Assembly: GCA_932294295.1 (NCBI GenBank)
Contig: OW028584.1
Location: 29,618,970 to 29,682,969, forward strand
Source of the DNA: Alitta virens
Lineage: Eukaryota; Annelida; Polychaeta; Phyllodocida; Nereididae
Length of the DNA: 64,000 bases
Reading direction: 5' to 3'
Numbering within the stretch: position 1 is the stretch's first letter; every line of letters starts with the position of its first letter. Both the position numbers and the translations under genes were made by a program. Below the pieces are notes generated by a model. It saw nothing but the letters and a program-made list of their open reading frames with translations, was not told where the DNA came from and did not search any database. Below are positions 38,997 through 48,903 of the stretch, piece by piece.

Positions 38997-39044
38997 CTTC
39001 CCAAGGACCCAGACATTTTAACACAGCAACATATCGTTGACATC

Positions 39045-41396
39045 ATGGCTGCAGCAGGTTTCTCCCCGCCAAAGTTGAATGAAGATCAAGGCAGCTGCTC
39101 ATCACGCACATGGCTGGACTACAAGGCAGAATTACTAAACTACTTCATTGCAGCAGGTATACCAGATGCGCAAGATTCCAGAAAAATTGCAATTCTAAAA
39201 TATGGTATAGGCCCGAGACTGCGAGGAACATTAACCACATTTGTATTTGTTGCGCCAGCTGAAGCTGACAAATTTAAGGATGTCTTGGATGCCTTCGACA
39301 ACCACTTTGAGCCAAAAGAGTTGGTGAAATTAAACATGAAGAAATTTGACTCTTGCTATCAGGAAGAAGGTGAGACCATAGGGGCATATGTATCAAGACT
39401 TCGTGCATTAGCAATTAAATGTGAATTTGGGGACACATCGGAAAACCAACTTTGTAAACAACTGTCATCAGGTGTTAGAAGTAAAGACTTGAGAGATAGA
39501 CTTTGGGCAGAAGATTTGTCTCTAGATCAACTTATAAAGAAGGGTCACTTGCAAGAACAGAGGCAAGAATCATTGAACGTGATAGATGGAAACAAAAATA
39601 GTCAAGTCAACGCTGTCAGTCGAGGCCGTGGACGAGGCCGACGCCCTCAGAGATTTCCAGGTCATAACCATAGTAACAGTCGCTCACAGCAGAATTATGA
39701 CAGGTCACAAGTAAGTCACCAGTCACAGCAAGGTCATCAATCATCTCGACAGGATCGTGGATCATCGCATTCAGGTCCCAGGAACTATGATCGACCACAT
39801 GGACAACAGCGTACAGGCCGAACTGATGGAAATTGTTCACGATGTGGCACACAACATCAACCGCGACAGTGCCCTGCGTACGGAAAAGTTTGTGCAGTTT
39901 GTGGGCTTCGGAACCACTTCGCCAGAATGTGTCGTAGACAGACGTCCCGTGTGTATGTGCAGACAAATGACTATGTGCAAAATGACAATGCATTCAATAA
40001 CTATGATTGCAATAACCATGTTGATTATGTGAATGATGTTGTACATGATGATTATGATGAAAAATATGTTTGGATGAATGGTATCAATACCTCCAAGATG
40101 TGGTCAAAACAGTTTGAAATTCAGAATTGGGGTCAAATGATGTTCAGATTAGATACCGCAGCAGAATCTAGTACTGTGTCTAAGAAATCCTTTGATGCAC
40201 TCAGTCAGAAACCACCAGTCAGACTTAGTAGAACCCGGTTGATAGGATTTGGCAATCAGCCCATTTATCCCGTAGGGGTAACAACGTTACCGTGTGTGCA
40301 CAATGGTAAGATCTTTACAATAGACTGCGAAATTGTTGATGGCAATGTGCCAAATGTGTTAGGCCTACAACATTGTACTTTGATGAACTTAGTCAAGTTA
40401 GTGAATGCTAGTGAGACACAGAAACAACAAGTTAATTGGCCAGACAATGTTACCAATTGTAGGTACAGTAGTGCAGGAGACATTCTGCAAGAATACTCGG
40501 ATGTTTTTCAAGGGTTAGGCAAAGTGCCAGGTGAAGTTAAGTTGAAGTTGTCAGAATCAGCTATTCCTGCAGCACAACCAGCCAGACCAGTCCCAGCAGC
40601 TCTTAGAGAAGCTGTACTAGACAAACTAGAAGAGCTTGAGTCATTAGAAATTAAAGAGAAAATTCCAGTAGGGGAACCTACAGAATGGTGCAGCGCATTG
40701 CATGTGGTACCTAAAAAGGACCAATCAGTCAGAATTACTATAGACCCAAAAGATTTGAACAACGCGATCCACCGGGAATTTCACCCCACAACCACCGTTG
40801 AAGAAGTGGCCAGAAAATGTGGCCCAGCTAAGTACTTCACAGTTCTTGATGCTAATTCTGGGTACTTTCAGCTTGTCTTAGACGCAAAATCGCGTAATTA
40901 CACTGCCTTTAACACGCCATATGGTCGGTATAGATATAAGCGCTTGCCCATGGGCATCAAATCAGCTCCAGAGCTTTTCCAAAGAATATTTGGGGACATA
41001 TTCGGTACGGTGGAGGGCCTTCACATTATCATGGATGATTTTCTCATTGCCAGTGACTCGTTAGAGAGGCACAACCAGATATTGAGAGAAACTTTAAAAG
41101 TTGCACATGCTAACTATGTAACATTTTCGCCTAGCAAAACACAACTCTGTGCCGAGTCAGTGGTATATAGTGGGCACAAATTTACAAACAATGGACTGGC
41201 ATTGGATCCAGAGAGAGTTCGAGCAATTTTGGACATGCCAGAACCGCAATCAATCGCAAATGTCCACACTATTTTAGGCATGGTTACTTACATTTGTAAA
41301 TACCTGCAAAACTTGTCATGCCTCACTGAACCACTTAGAGCTCTAATCAATGTTCAGTTGGAAATAAAATTTTCTGATTCTTGCAACAGTATATAA
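39045..41396 (+). mobile_element. Ty3/Gypsy gag-protease-RT reading frame, truncated
   Basis: One uninterrupted 783-aa frame. Residues about 1-190 are gag-like. A basic Arg/Gln/Ser/His-rich stretch is followed by two zinc knuckles (CSRCGTQHQPRQC and CAVCGLRNHFARMC, about 265-298). An aspartic protease has a variant active site (FRLDTAAES, usually DTGA). The RT spans about 520-760 with TVLDANSGYFQ, RLPMGIKSAPELFQ and IMDDFLIA (IMDD in place of YxDD). The frame ends just after LTEPLRALI, where RNase H and integrase should follow; instead a hairpin repeat begins at about 41,346. The polyprotein would copy an LTR retrotransposon RNA. Lacking integrase and the 3' LTR, this copy cannot move by itself, yet the absence of stops suggests recent truncation. 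Confidence 0.92.
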
Positions 41397-41590
41397 TTTT
41401 AATTTCTGTAAATGTTTAATTATTGAAAAAAATCAATGAAAAATAAAAAAAAATCAATGAAAAATAAAAAATAAATCTTAATTGCACATGACTGCAATTA
41501 AGATTTTTTTTCAATTATTAAACATTTACAGAAATTAAAATTATATACTGTTGCAAGAATCAGAAAAGTTTATTTCCAACATGAACATTA
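41346..41590. repeat. Hairpin repeat that ends the Gypsy element
   Basis: The arm 41,348-41,435 (GTTGGAAATAAAATTTTCTG, TTGCAACAGTATATAATTTT, AATTTCTGTAAATGTTTAAT) is repeated inverted at about 41,502-41,588 with few mismatches. The loop of about 65 bp includes a second small palindrome (CTTAATTGCA/TGCAATTAAG). Confidence 0.88.
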
Positions 41591-41833
41591 CAGAAAAATA
41601 TGTATAGCTGTGATTATATCCTACATCATAGAAAAAAAAAAAGGAGACCCTATGTTGCAATGAAAAAAAAGAAGCAAAAAAACACTCATATAAGTAAGCA
41701 AGATACAAATATATAAACTAAAATGCACACAGCAGGGCCGTACTAGCCTGAAAAATTGTAGAGGGGAGGGGGCAGTTTGGTTAAAAGTCAAATTTCTGAT
41801 ATTCTGATATATTTCATTGATTACTTGCACTAT

Positions 41834-41864
41834 AGATTAGATTAGATTAGATTAGATCAGATCA
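41834..41864 (+). repeat. (ATTAG)n pentanucleotide repeat
   Basis: Four to five units of GATTA, then GATCAGATCATTACTGGAC. Similar pentanucleotide tracts at 55.4 and 60.1 kb also precede TTTATT-like words, suggesting LINE 3' tails read in reverse. Confidence 0.8.
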
Positions 41865-41987
41865 TTACTGGACTCAGGTTCTATTGGGCTTCTACTCAAA
41901 TTGTTCACTGGGTTGGGACCATGTAAGTATGGCGTGTCAACTTTTCTGAAATGGCACCTGACTATACTGGTCTGAAACAAAGGTCAT

Positions 41988-42092
41988 ATGTGCAACTACC
42001 TGATGTGTGAATCTATAGGAGCTATTGATCCATATAAAAGAAAAGTATGAGAGATATGATGTGGAGGCATTTTTCATGATTTTTGCCTGTTG
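41988..42092. repeat. Segment A, copy 1 (flanking repeat of the gag-like element)
   Basis: About 104 bp, from TATGTGCAACTACCTGATG to TTTTTGCCTGTT, nearly identical to 44,668-44,771 in direct orientation. Confidence 0.9.
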
Positions 42093-42199
42093 AATAGCTG
42101 ACTACAAGTACAACAAAATTGCATGCGTCACATGACTCAAATGCGACACAGAGCATTTAATGGAGCAGGGACATTACATTATGAATAGTGACAAATGGG

Positions 42200-42282
42200 A
42201 GTGGCGGGCGGGAAAACTTCAGTCCGATTTTTAGTCTGTTTGGCGTGATGGTGTTCGTAAACACAACTGCTGCGCATGCGCA
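42200..42282. promoter_or_regulatory. Promoter-like cluster: E2F-like and NRF1-like sites
   Basis: GGCGGGAAAA (about 42,206-42,215) matches the E2F core read on the opposite strand, and TGCGCATGCGCA (42,271-42,282) is a perfect palindromic NRF1 consensus. They lie between segments A and B of the flanking repeats. Known consensus sites; function is inferred. Confidence 0.45.
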
Positions 42283-42298
42283 GATCGAAGCGCCACCA

Positions 42299-42333
42299 CG
42301 CCATAAATAGATTTCCCACTTGAAATCTTCATT
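42299..42333. repeat. Segment B, copy 1
   Basis: CGCCATAAATAGATTTCC and CTTGAAATCTTCAT recur at 44,634-44,667, where segment B directly abuts segment A. Confidence 0.88.
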
Positions 42334-42524
42334 TATGTCTGTAGCTGGCTGTACCGAGAACTCAGTTTTGACTGACAACAAAGTCACCGGGTCAGGTTGG
42401 AATTGTCATTTATTGCAATGATGAAGGGTGACATCAGGTGGTAACTGACAGTGATAATACTTGAATTTATGTGTCAGTCAAAAGGTGGGGGACAGTTCGA
42501 ACAGAACACCCCACCTGACAGGTG

Positions 42525-42765
42525 CAGCCAGCAGACAGACGAAAGGCAAGGGGAGACTCAGCACCAGCTGACAGCCTTCGGCAATATTGGGGGGAGAAAG
42601 AAAGGTGTCGCTGGAATATAGCTCTGACCCAGCACCTGCTGACGGCACAGAGGTGGACCCAGCCTAGACTAACAGCATTTAAGAGGGGCTCAGCACCAGC
42701 TGGCAGCCCGATAATTGTGATTGACGAGGGTCTGGGCCCAGGCCCTGCTGACAGCCCATGAAAAA
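42525..42765. repeat. Degenerate tandem repeat, CAGCACC/CTGACAGCC words
   Basis: Four or five imperfect units of about 50 bp carry ACTCAGCACCAGCTGACAGCC or variants (42,555; 42,628; 42,660; 42,690; 42,735). Confidence 0.7.
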
Positions 42766-42795
42766 TAAAGAAGAGAAAACAGGGGAGCCTAATGG

Positions 42796-44029
42796 CTAGA
42801 CTTGATGGTGGACAGAGATGGCTACGGACGGGAAATGGGCAAACAGTGGATATTGCTGGAAAACCAGAGAATGCCAGCGGCCAATATCCATTTGCGTTGC
42901 GGGAAATCCTCCGTAGTTAATGGCTGTTTTGGCCGCCTGGATGGTTGGAACGGTGTGGGGCATGATGACGGGCCGAGGGTTGAGGGGCACCTTTCCCAGA
43001 GGTACCGGAGGTGGCCTCCGAGGTAAGGTGGCGGAATCGGCAGTTTTCTTTGTCGCAGTTGCCGTCATTCCACTGTTGCCAGCAAACGCCTTCGGGGCCC
43101 CTGCGCATGGGTTTACTGCGCGAGTTGGCTTCGTTGGCATTGGAGCCAGGTTGCAAGGGCCCAGGTGCCTGACTCAGGCAGTGCAGGTATAGTTCCTGGT
43201 GGATTGCACCCCATGACATGGATGGGTCCTGAGCTTTGAGGCGGTGAAATTGGGAGTCATAAAACAGCCACCATTGGAGGGGGCACCTGCGGGACAGGCT
43301 GCGAATGACATTACAGTACTTGAACAATGTTGGGGCCTGATGGGGGTGACGCTCAGAGAATACTGCAGCAAATGTGATGAAAAGATCAGTCCACTCGAAA
43401 ATATTGTGGATTTGGGTGGACCTCGAAGATATGGCCAGTGTTTGTTGGGATGGCTGTTACCAACCATCATGGAGAGGGGTGGCTCAGTGGTTGAAGTGCC
43501 CAACGAGGTGAGCTCGACAAATTCTCCAGCCCAAATCCTCAACTTTATTTTTGGGGCTATGGTGGCACCCAAATGGAGGGTCATAGGACGGAAAGTAGGT
43601 TGGTCACTAGCCTCAGGGTTTGAAAAGGACTGACCAGCATAGAGGAGCCTGAGGTTAGGATTGTGCCGGGGTGGTCAGCAATGGAGATGTTCGGCAGGGG
43701 TGCAGGAGGTGGTGGCACTGTTGACGAGGGGGCAGCTGGCAAAATTCCCCAGCTAGCAGGTTGGTCAACACACTTTGGGTGACCTCAGAGCGAAGTGTAG
43801 ACAACGTTGCCTGGTCGAGGTGTTGGCCGGCTTGCCTAGCAGAGACATCCTGTTGCAGCTGTGGGACATCCTGCTGTGGTGGTGGGGATGGACTAAGGCC
43901 TGGTGGTTGGATTGGCCGAACGGGCTAATCTGGTGGCCGAGCGAGCTGGGGCAGGTAACCGGTCCGAGTCTGGGGAGTGGTACTGCTGAGGCCGCTTGGT
44001 GGGTCTCCCACATCTGGTGGGGGGCATCT
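42796..44029 (-). pseudogene. Gag-like gene of a DIRS/Ngaro-type retroelement, decayed
   Basis: Minus-strand frames read in order: MPPTRCGRPTKRPQQYHSPD (from about 44,029, just after a TTGCAG acceptor-like site), a Pro/Gln-rich part around 43,765-44,013, LGATIAPKIKLRIWAGEFVEL (about 43,572-43,510), and a CCCH zinc finger CWQQWNDGNCDKENCRFRH (CX8CX4CX3H, about 43,084-43,028). LGA..S/PKIK..IW..EF/Y plus a CCCH finger is the layout I associate with gag-like proteins of tyrosine-recombinase retrotransposons; this comes from memory, not a search. Two frameshifts at least. No RT, RNase H or recombinase was found nearby. Confidence 0.6.
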
Positions 44030-44161
44030 GCAACACACAGAAAAACAGCACAGAAAAGGCAAGATTCAGAGCCAACATACAGGTGTAGGTTTTAAGGCAG
44101 GCACATAACTGCGAGCAGCAGAAACAAAAACGGGGACAAACAAATCGTCGTCGCAAAGGAG

Positions 44162-44405
44162 AACCTGAAATATACTAGAGACTGGAAAAACACCAGCTCG
44201 TCCTTGCATATTCAGGGTACAAAGCCCACATTTAAGGGCAACAAATGCACAATGATGGCAAGTAAACCAGAACCGGAAATATACTAGAGACTGGAAAAAT
44301 TCCAGCTCGTCCTTGCATATTCAGAGTAAAAAACCCACATTTAAGGGCAACAACAGCGAGTGCACAATGGTACAAATAAACCAGAACCTGAAATATACTA
44401 GAGAC
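44162..44405. repeat. 109-114 bp tandem repeat, 2.2 units
   Basis: AACCTGAAATATACTAGAGA begins units at 44,162, 44,271 and 44,385. Each contains CCAGCTCGTCCTTGCATATT and CCCACATTTAAGGGCAACAA. It lies upstream of the gag-like gene, as a leader or terminal repeat would. Confidence 0.9.
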
Positions 44406-44633
44406 AACAGGTACTGACCTTTGCACCAAAAATTTACGATTGGTGCGTTGACAGTTGCAAGTTGGAGATTTCAGGAATGCACGTGGTCAGACGAGTGCAC
44501 AACTTAAACTTGGGACAACACAACAGAATGAAGTCGTAGACGCCGCCAATGAGAGTACAATGATTAGGACGACACAAGGGAGCCATGGCCTGCAATGGTG
44601 AAGGTCAGGACGCAAGAAAAACAAGGGAAAAGT

Positions 44634-44771
44634 TCGCCATAAATAGATTTCCTGCTTGAAATCTTCATATGTGCAACTACCTGATGTGTGAATCTATAGG
44701 AGCTATTGATCCATATAAAAGAAAAGTGTGAGAGATATGATGTGGAGGTATTTTTCATGATTTTTGCCTGT
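44634..44771. repeat. Segments B and A, copy 2 (contiguous)
   Basis: Segment B (44,634-44,667) runs straight into segment A (44,668-44,771). In the left copy A lies about 207 bp before B. The permuted order resembles split direct repeats of some tyrosine-recombinase retroelements. Confidence 0.88.
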
Positions 44772-44799
44772 TTATATGAAACATCATGGACTATTTAGC

Positions 44800-47700
44800 A
44801 ACAAATTATGTGAGGAGTGCCATAGTTTACTAAGTGAAGTAGTTAAACCCAACAAACGATAAATCAAAGACCATGATGCAGAGCAGGCATATCAATCTGG
44901 GCAGCTGTGTGGACAGAAACGTTAGGCCATGTAAAGAGACCAAACTAGGTTTCCCTATAATTTTCTATGTAATTAATTTTTGTTACCAATTAAATTAAAC
45001 ATATCCAAAAAGATTTTATGTCACCCTTTTGTGCAGGTTGTAATTGAAGCGGTTTGCAAGATAAGTGTCATAAAGATGCAGTGGCACTTGATTTGCCAAA
45101 TTATACGATATTATTTTCTACTCAAGAAAGAGTATCGTCGCAAATAAGATCATACAGTAAGTTTCATAAAATACGGTCGACTCTCGCTGTCTGTATATAT
45201 TTAGCGACCTGTACCTGGCTGTGGTCTAAACATGTTAAAAGACAGCTGCTTCTGTCCACTTCTATAGCTAATAATCGGCTTACATCTATCACCAGATAAA
45301 TATAATCCTTGGTAAAAATGTAAGAAATTAATCTAATATATCATAAATATGTACTTTTAGATCCGGTTTTGAGTAGCCAGCTATGACAGCTTTGCCGAGT
45401 TTCAATTTGACGGGCCATTTTCAATGAAACTAACTGTAGGTACTCTAGTAACGGACTAACGCAAACCACATTTGAGATTCTCTGTGATACCGGAGTAATC
45501 TACGATTTATTTAAAAGATTAAATGTTTTGAAAAAGAAGGAACTAACATTTCTCCAGTTTCTGAGTTATATCTGACAATCTCCTTCATTGCACGTGCTTT
45601 ATTTTTAATTTGCATACATACAGTTTGTTTGTTATTACTGCCTACAATAACGTGAACACAATTTCAGACAGGACAATGGAAGTAATATTCTGTAAACATG
45701 CCATTTGCACTGGTTGTCATGGAGCTGTGGTAAGTTTTTGTTGTGTTCAATGAACATCAGGGCATATCTTTTGGAATAGGCGGACAGGTTTGGAAGAATG
45801 TGAGGAGGTTTCACATACTTAGCATTTTAAGCACATAAGTGAACTTTGAAAATGATTAGCCACGGTTGGATAGATTGTACAGTAAATGGTCATCTAAAAA
45901 TTAGCCACAAATGATAAAGTAAAAAATTAGATTAGCCACATAGCTATTGGAGCATAATGCTACGTGGCTACTGCTACAGAGAACCCTGCAATACATTTGT
46001 TTACTATTGGAAAATTGACTGTTAATAAAAGTCACTGCTACCAATTTTGTAGTTTCTGTGTCATTGAAATGAAATAAATTGTGAATTAGAATAATGATTC
46101 ATATTTTGTTATTAATTGAATTTTCCAACTTGGATGTGGCCATCGCTGTGTCATAATTCCAGCACTGTGGCTTGATAATATACATTCGCTTTCACTAATC
46201 TACATTAGTCTCACATATTTATTTGACATCAATATATATCCTATCCATTGGACAGTCACTAGTTAGTTTTTTTTTTGGGTGGGGGGGGGGGGTTATTATT
46301 TTGTAGATGAGCCATGGCCTATGATGACGTCAATATGTAAAATGCTGACAATCTGACACCAAAAAAAAAAAAAAATCACTTAATCAGAAGAAATATCAGA
46401 CTTGCGTTTTTGTTTTAAAATATGAGATTACCATCACCTAGAAGAAGATTACCTTATTTTAGATGTAACGAGGGTTTCACAGTTCTCCCTTCAGCAGCCC
46501 AGTATACTCTTTATTTTCCCCTACTACATGCACTTCAGTGAAACAAAAAGGTGTGAGGTAACTAACAACTATCAGTTGACCGAAGATGAACCGTAACCAC
46601 GGTAACCATTATTTGGTGCCATTTGTGATTCTCTTATGAATGGTACATGGCCAAATGTGCCACGTGCGTTTTCCATGAGAAGGGTATACGCATGGAAAAT
46701 GCATGGATTTTAGCTAATTATAATAAGGAAAAAACCATGCATTTATCCAAATGCATGGAAAATGCACGTAGCACAAGTGGCTATAATGAAACATGTAGGT
46801 ACATGACTTCTCATGAGCAGTTTTACACCAATGCTACTGAGTCTGAAGCTTAGTCAGCTTATATGACCAGCTACCAGAGGCAGACGTAATGATGAGATGA
46901 TAAGGCTGCTTGGAGTCAACACCATGGGTGGAGTTTTACTTGCCTCAGCATAGCAAATCATTAATCTTCCCAATTTTTTTTATATGTAAGTGAACATTGG
47001 CTCAGTTGTGTTTTGAGTGAGACATTGTCCTGTTTTCGATCTTAACATTTTTGATCTATATAAGAGTATCTGATGACAAATATTGTCATTTATTGAGTGC
47101 TTTAATGATATATTGCTACAGAAAGAACACTCCCATACTATATAATTTATACGTTATTTTTATGTTTTTCAGCATATGATGTTCAGGCAGATTATGTGCC
47201 AATGCATACAGAAGTACAATAATATCTAGAGATCCAAGATTATTTTTTAAAAATTTTGGATGGGTATCCCCGCCATACGTCACTTATGGCAACGTTCCTG
47301 CATGCATGGACTACTGTGTAATTCTACAATCGTGTGTCCTGTCTTTAAGTAGCAGCTAATAATGCAAGTGTTTGCATGCTATATGAACCTTCTGTACTTC
47401 CAGTTGTATACGAAGTAGTAGTTTATGGAGCTAATGTAGATTGAAATCACAAAACTTATTGACATTCACATAACAACAGCACATGTCCTTGGCGACAATC
47501 AAATCATGTAGGCAATTTTTGTTTCAACAACATGGACAAATCACACAAGCTGAATCTCACACTCTATGTTAGAATAGTAGGCCTACCTGTTTCAGTTTCA
47601 TAGTTATTTTTATATAATGACTTATATTTACATTGCATCGTCCTACCACTACACCTACTTCATTTGCATAAATAATTATGGTAAAAAATAATCCCTCAAA

Positions 47701-48900
47701 TCTTTAAAGTCACTGCACATACAGCAAGGTCTGTTCTGGTCTCCATATTTCATCCTAGTATAGACATTATTATTAATCTTAACTTAAAAGCTCTATCGGT
47801 ATCCATAACTGACATATTAACTGTTACAGAACACAATTATTGATGTCAGACAAAAAGATAGTTCGAAATAGAATATGACGTCATTTTTAAACCTGGCAAC
47901 TGATCACATTGATTGTAGTAGTACTAGAGTATATAAATGCTATGCCACGCTCAATGGTTATGTTGCATGCTCCTGATTAATGGCAAAATCACCGTGGTAT
48001 TATTCTAGTTGAATATCTTAGCATTTTATCTGTATTCCATAATGCACAATTATTCACCAAATATCCAATTATTTAAAACATACTTACTAATCTATTCAAA
48101 TTTGATGTAAACATTAAAACTGAAAAATTCAAAGAATTTATTGTTATGTTCACCTAGATTTTAGGACCACATCACCGCTCACTTTTTCATGGAGGTCTTC
48201 CTTGTGGAACTTCACTGTTTATTCAAGCACAGTATTTATCAAAACATTAAAAATCGTACTTCCATCGTAAATTTCCCCAATTATATTTGAACTTGGCTAA
48301 CCGTACATACAGCTAAAATGCTCTTAGCATTAGCATATTAAATATTAAACATTTACCACTCATCACTTTATAATGTAAGTTTCTAAGTAACAATCGATAA
48401 TTCCTACAACAGTGGCCAGCTTTCTGTGAAATTCAGATCAGTCAGGAAAGAAATTGCATAGAAACATCACACAGGCCTTAAAATGCCGCGTAACAGAGGC
48501 GAATGATCGCTGACATTTTTCCTTATCTTGACTACAGCCATATAGCAGCAGTAACAGGTTGTTAGGGCAATGCACTACCAAATGAATCATGGAAATCTGA
48601 TTCTTCTAGGAAGTTCACAATTTTGTGCATTGCCAGTTCTGTTTCATATTTGGATTACAGTTATTGCTATTTCAGACTAGTTTGGCAATTGAATTGATTT
48701 ATTTCATTCCATTCAGCAACCAGCAAAAAAAACAAAAAACAATTAGTGTACCTGTTTAACGACAACATTACTAAATGTGACTATACAAAGGAATTCTTTT
48801 ACAAAAATTAAAACGTCAACCACAATTTATTACCTTTTCAAATTTAAATCAGAAAAGTGGCCAAAGACTTATTTCAAGTCAATTATTGTGAGAAGACTAG
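44800..48900. other. Gene-poor stretch
   Basis: One MITE at 46,644-46,784 and G/A homopolymers near 46,260-46,375. Short frames at 45,054-45,299 and 45,677-45,731 (MEVIFCKHAICTGCHGAV, ending at a GTAAG) are noted but not supported as genes. Confidence 0.4.
46644..46784. mobile_element. Palindromic MITE (CACGTG family), copy 1
   Basis: It starts TACATGGCCAAATGTGCCAC with an inverted match at the right end (GCACGTAGCACAAGTGGC). Core: GCTAATTATAATAAGG. Related copies lie at 54,089, 62,115 and 63,049. Confidence 0.9.
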
Positions 48901-48903
48901 ACA

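Noticed and set aside
42796..43633. Several long plus-strand frames in the 42.8-43.6 kb region
   Set aside because: They mirror the minus-strand gag-like gene, which has recognisable motifs (LGATIAPKIK, CCCH finger); the plus-strand frames have none.
45054..45299. 81-codon frame preceded by an acceptor-like TGTGCAG
   Set aside because: No domain, no partner exon in phase, and composition like the surrounding non-coding DNA.
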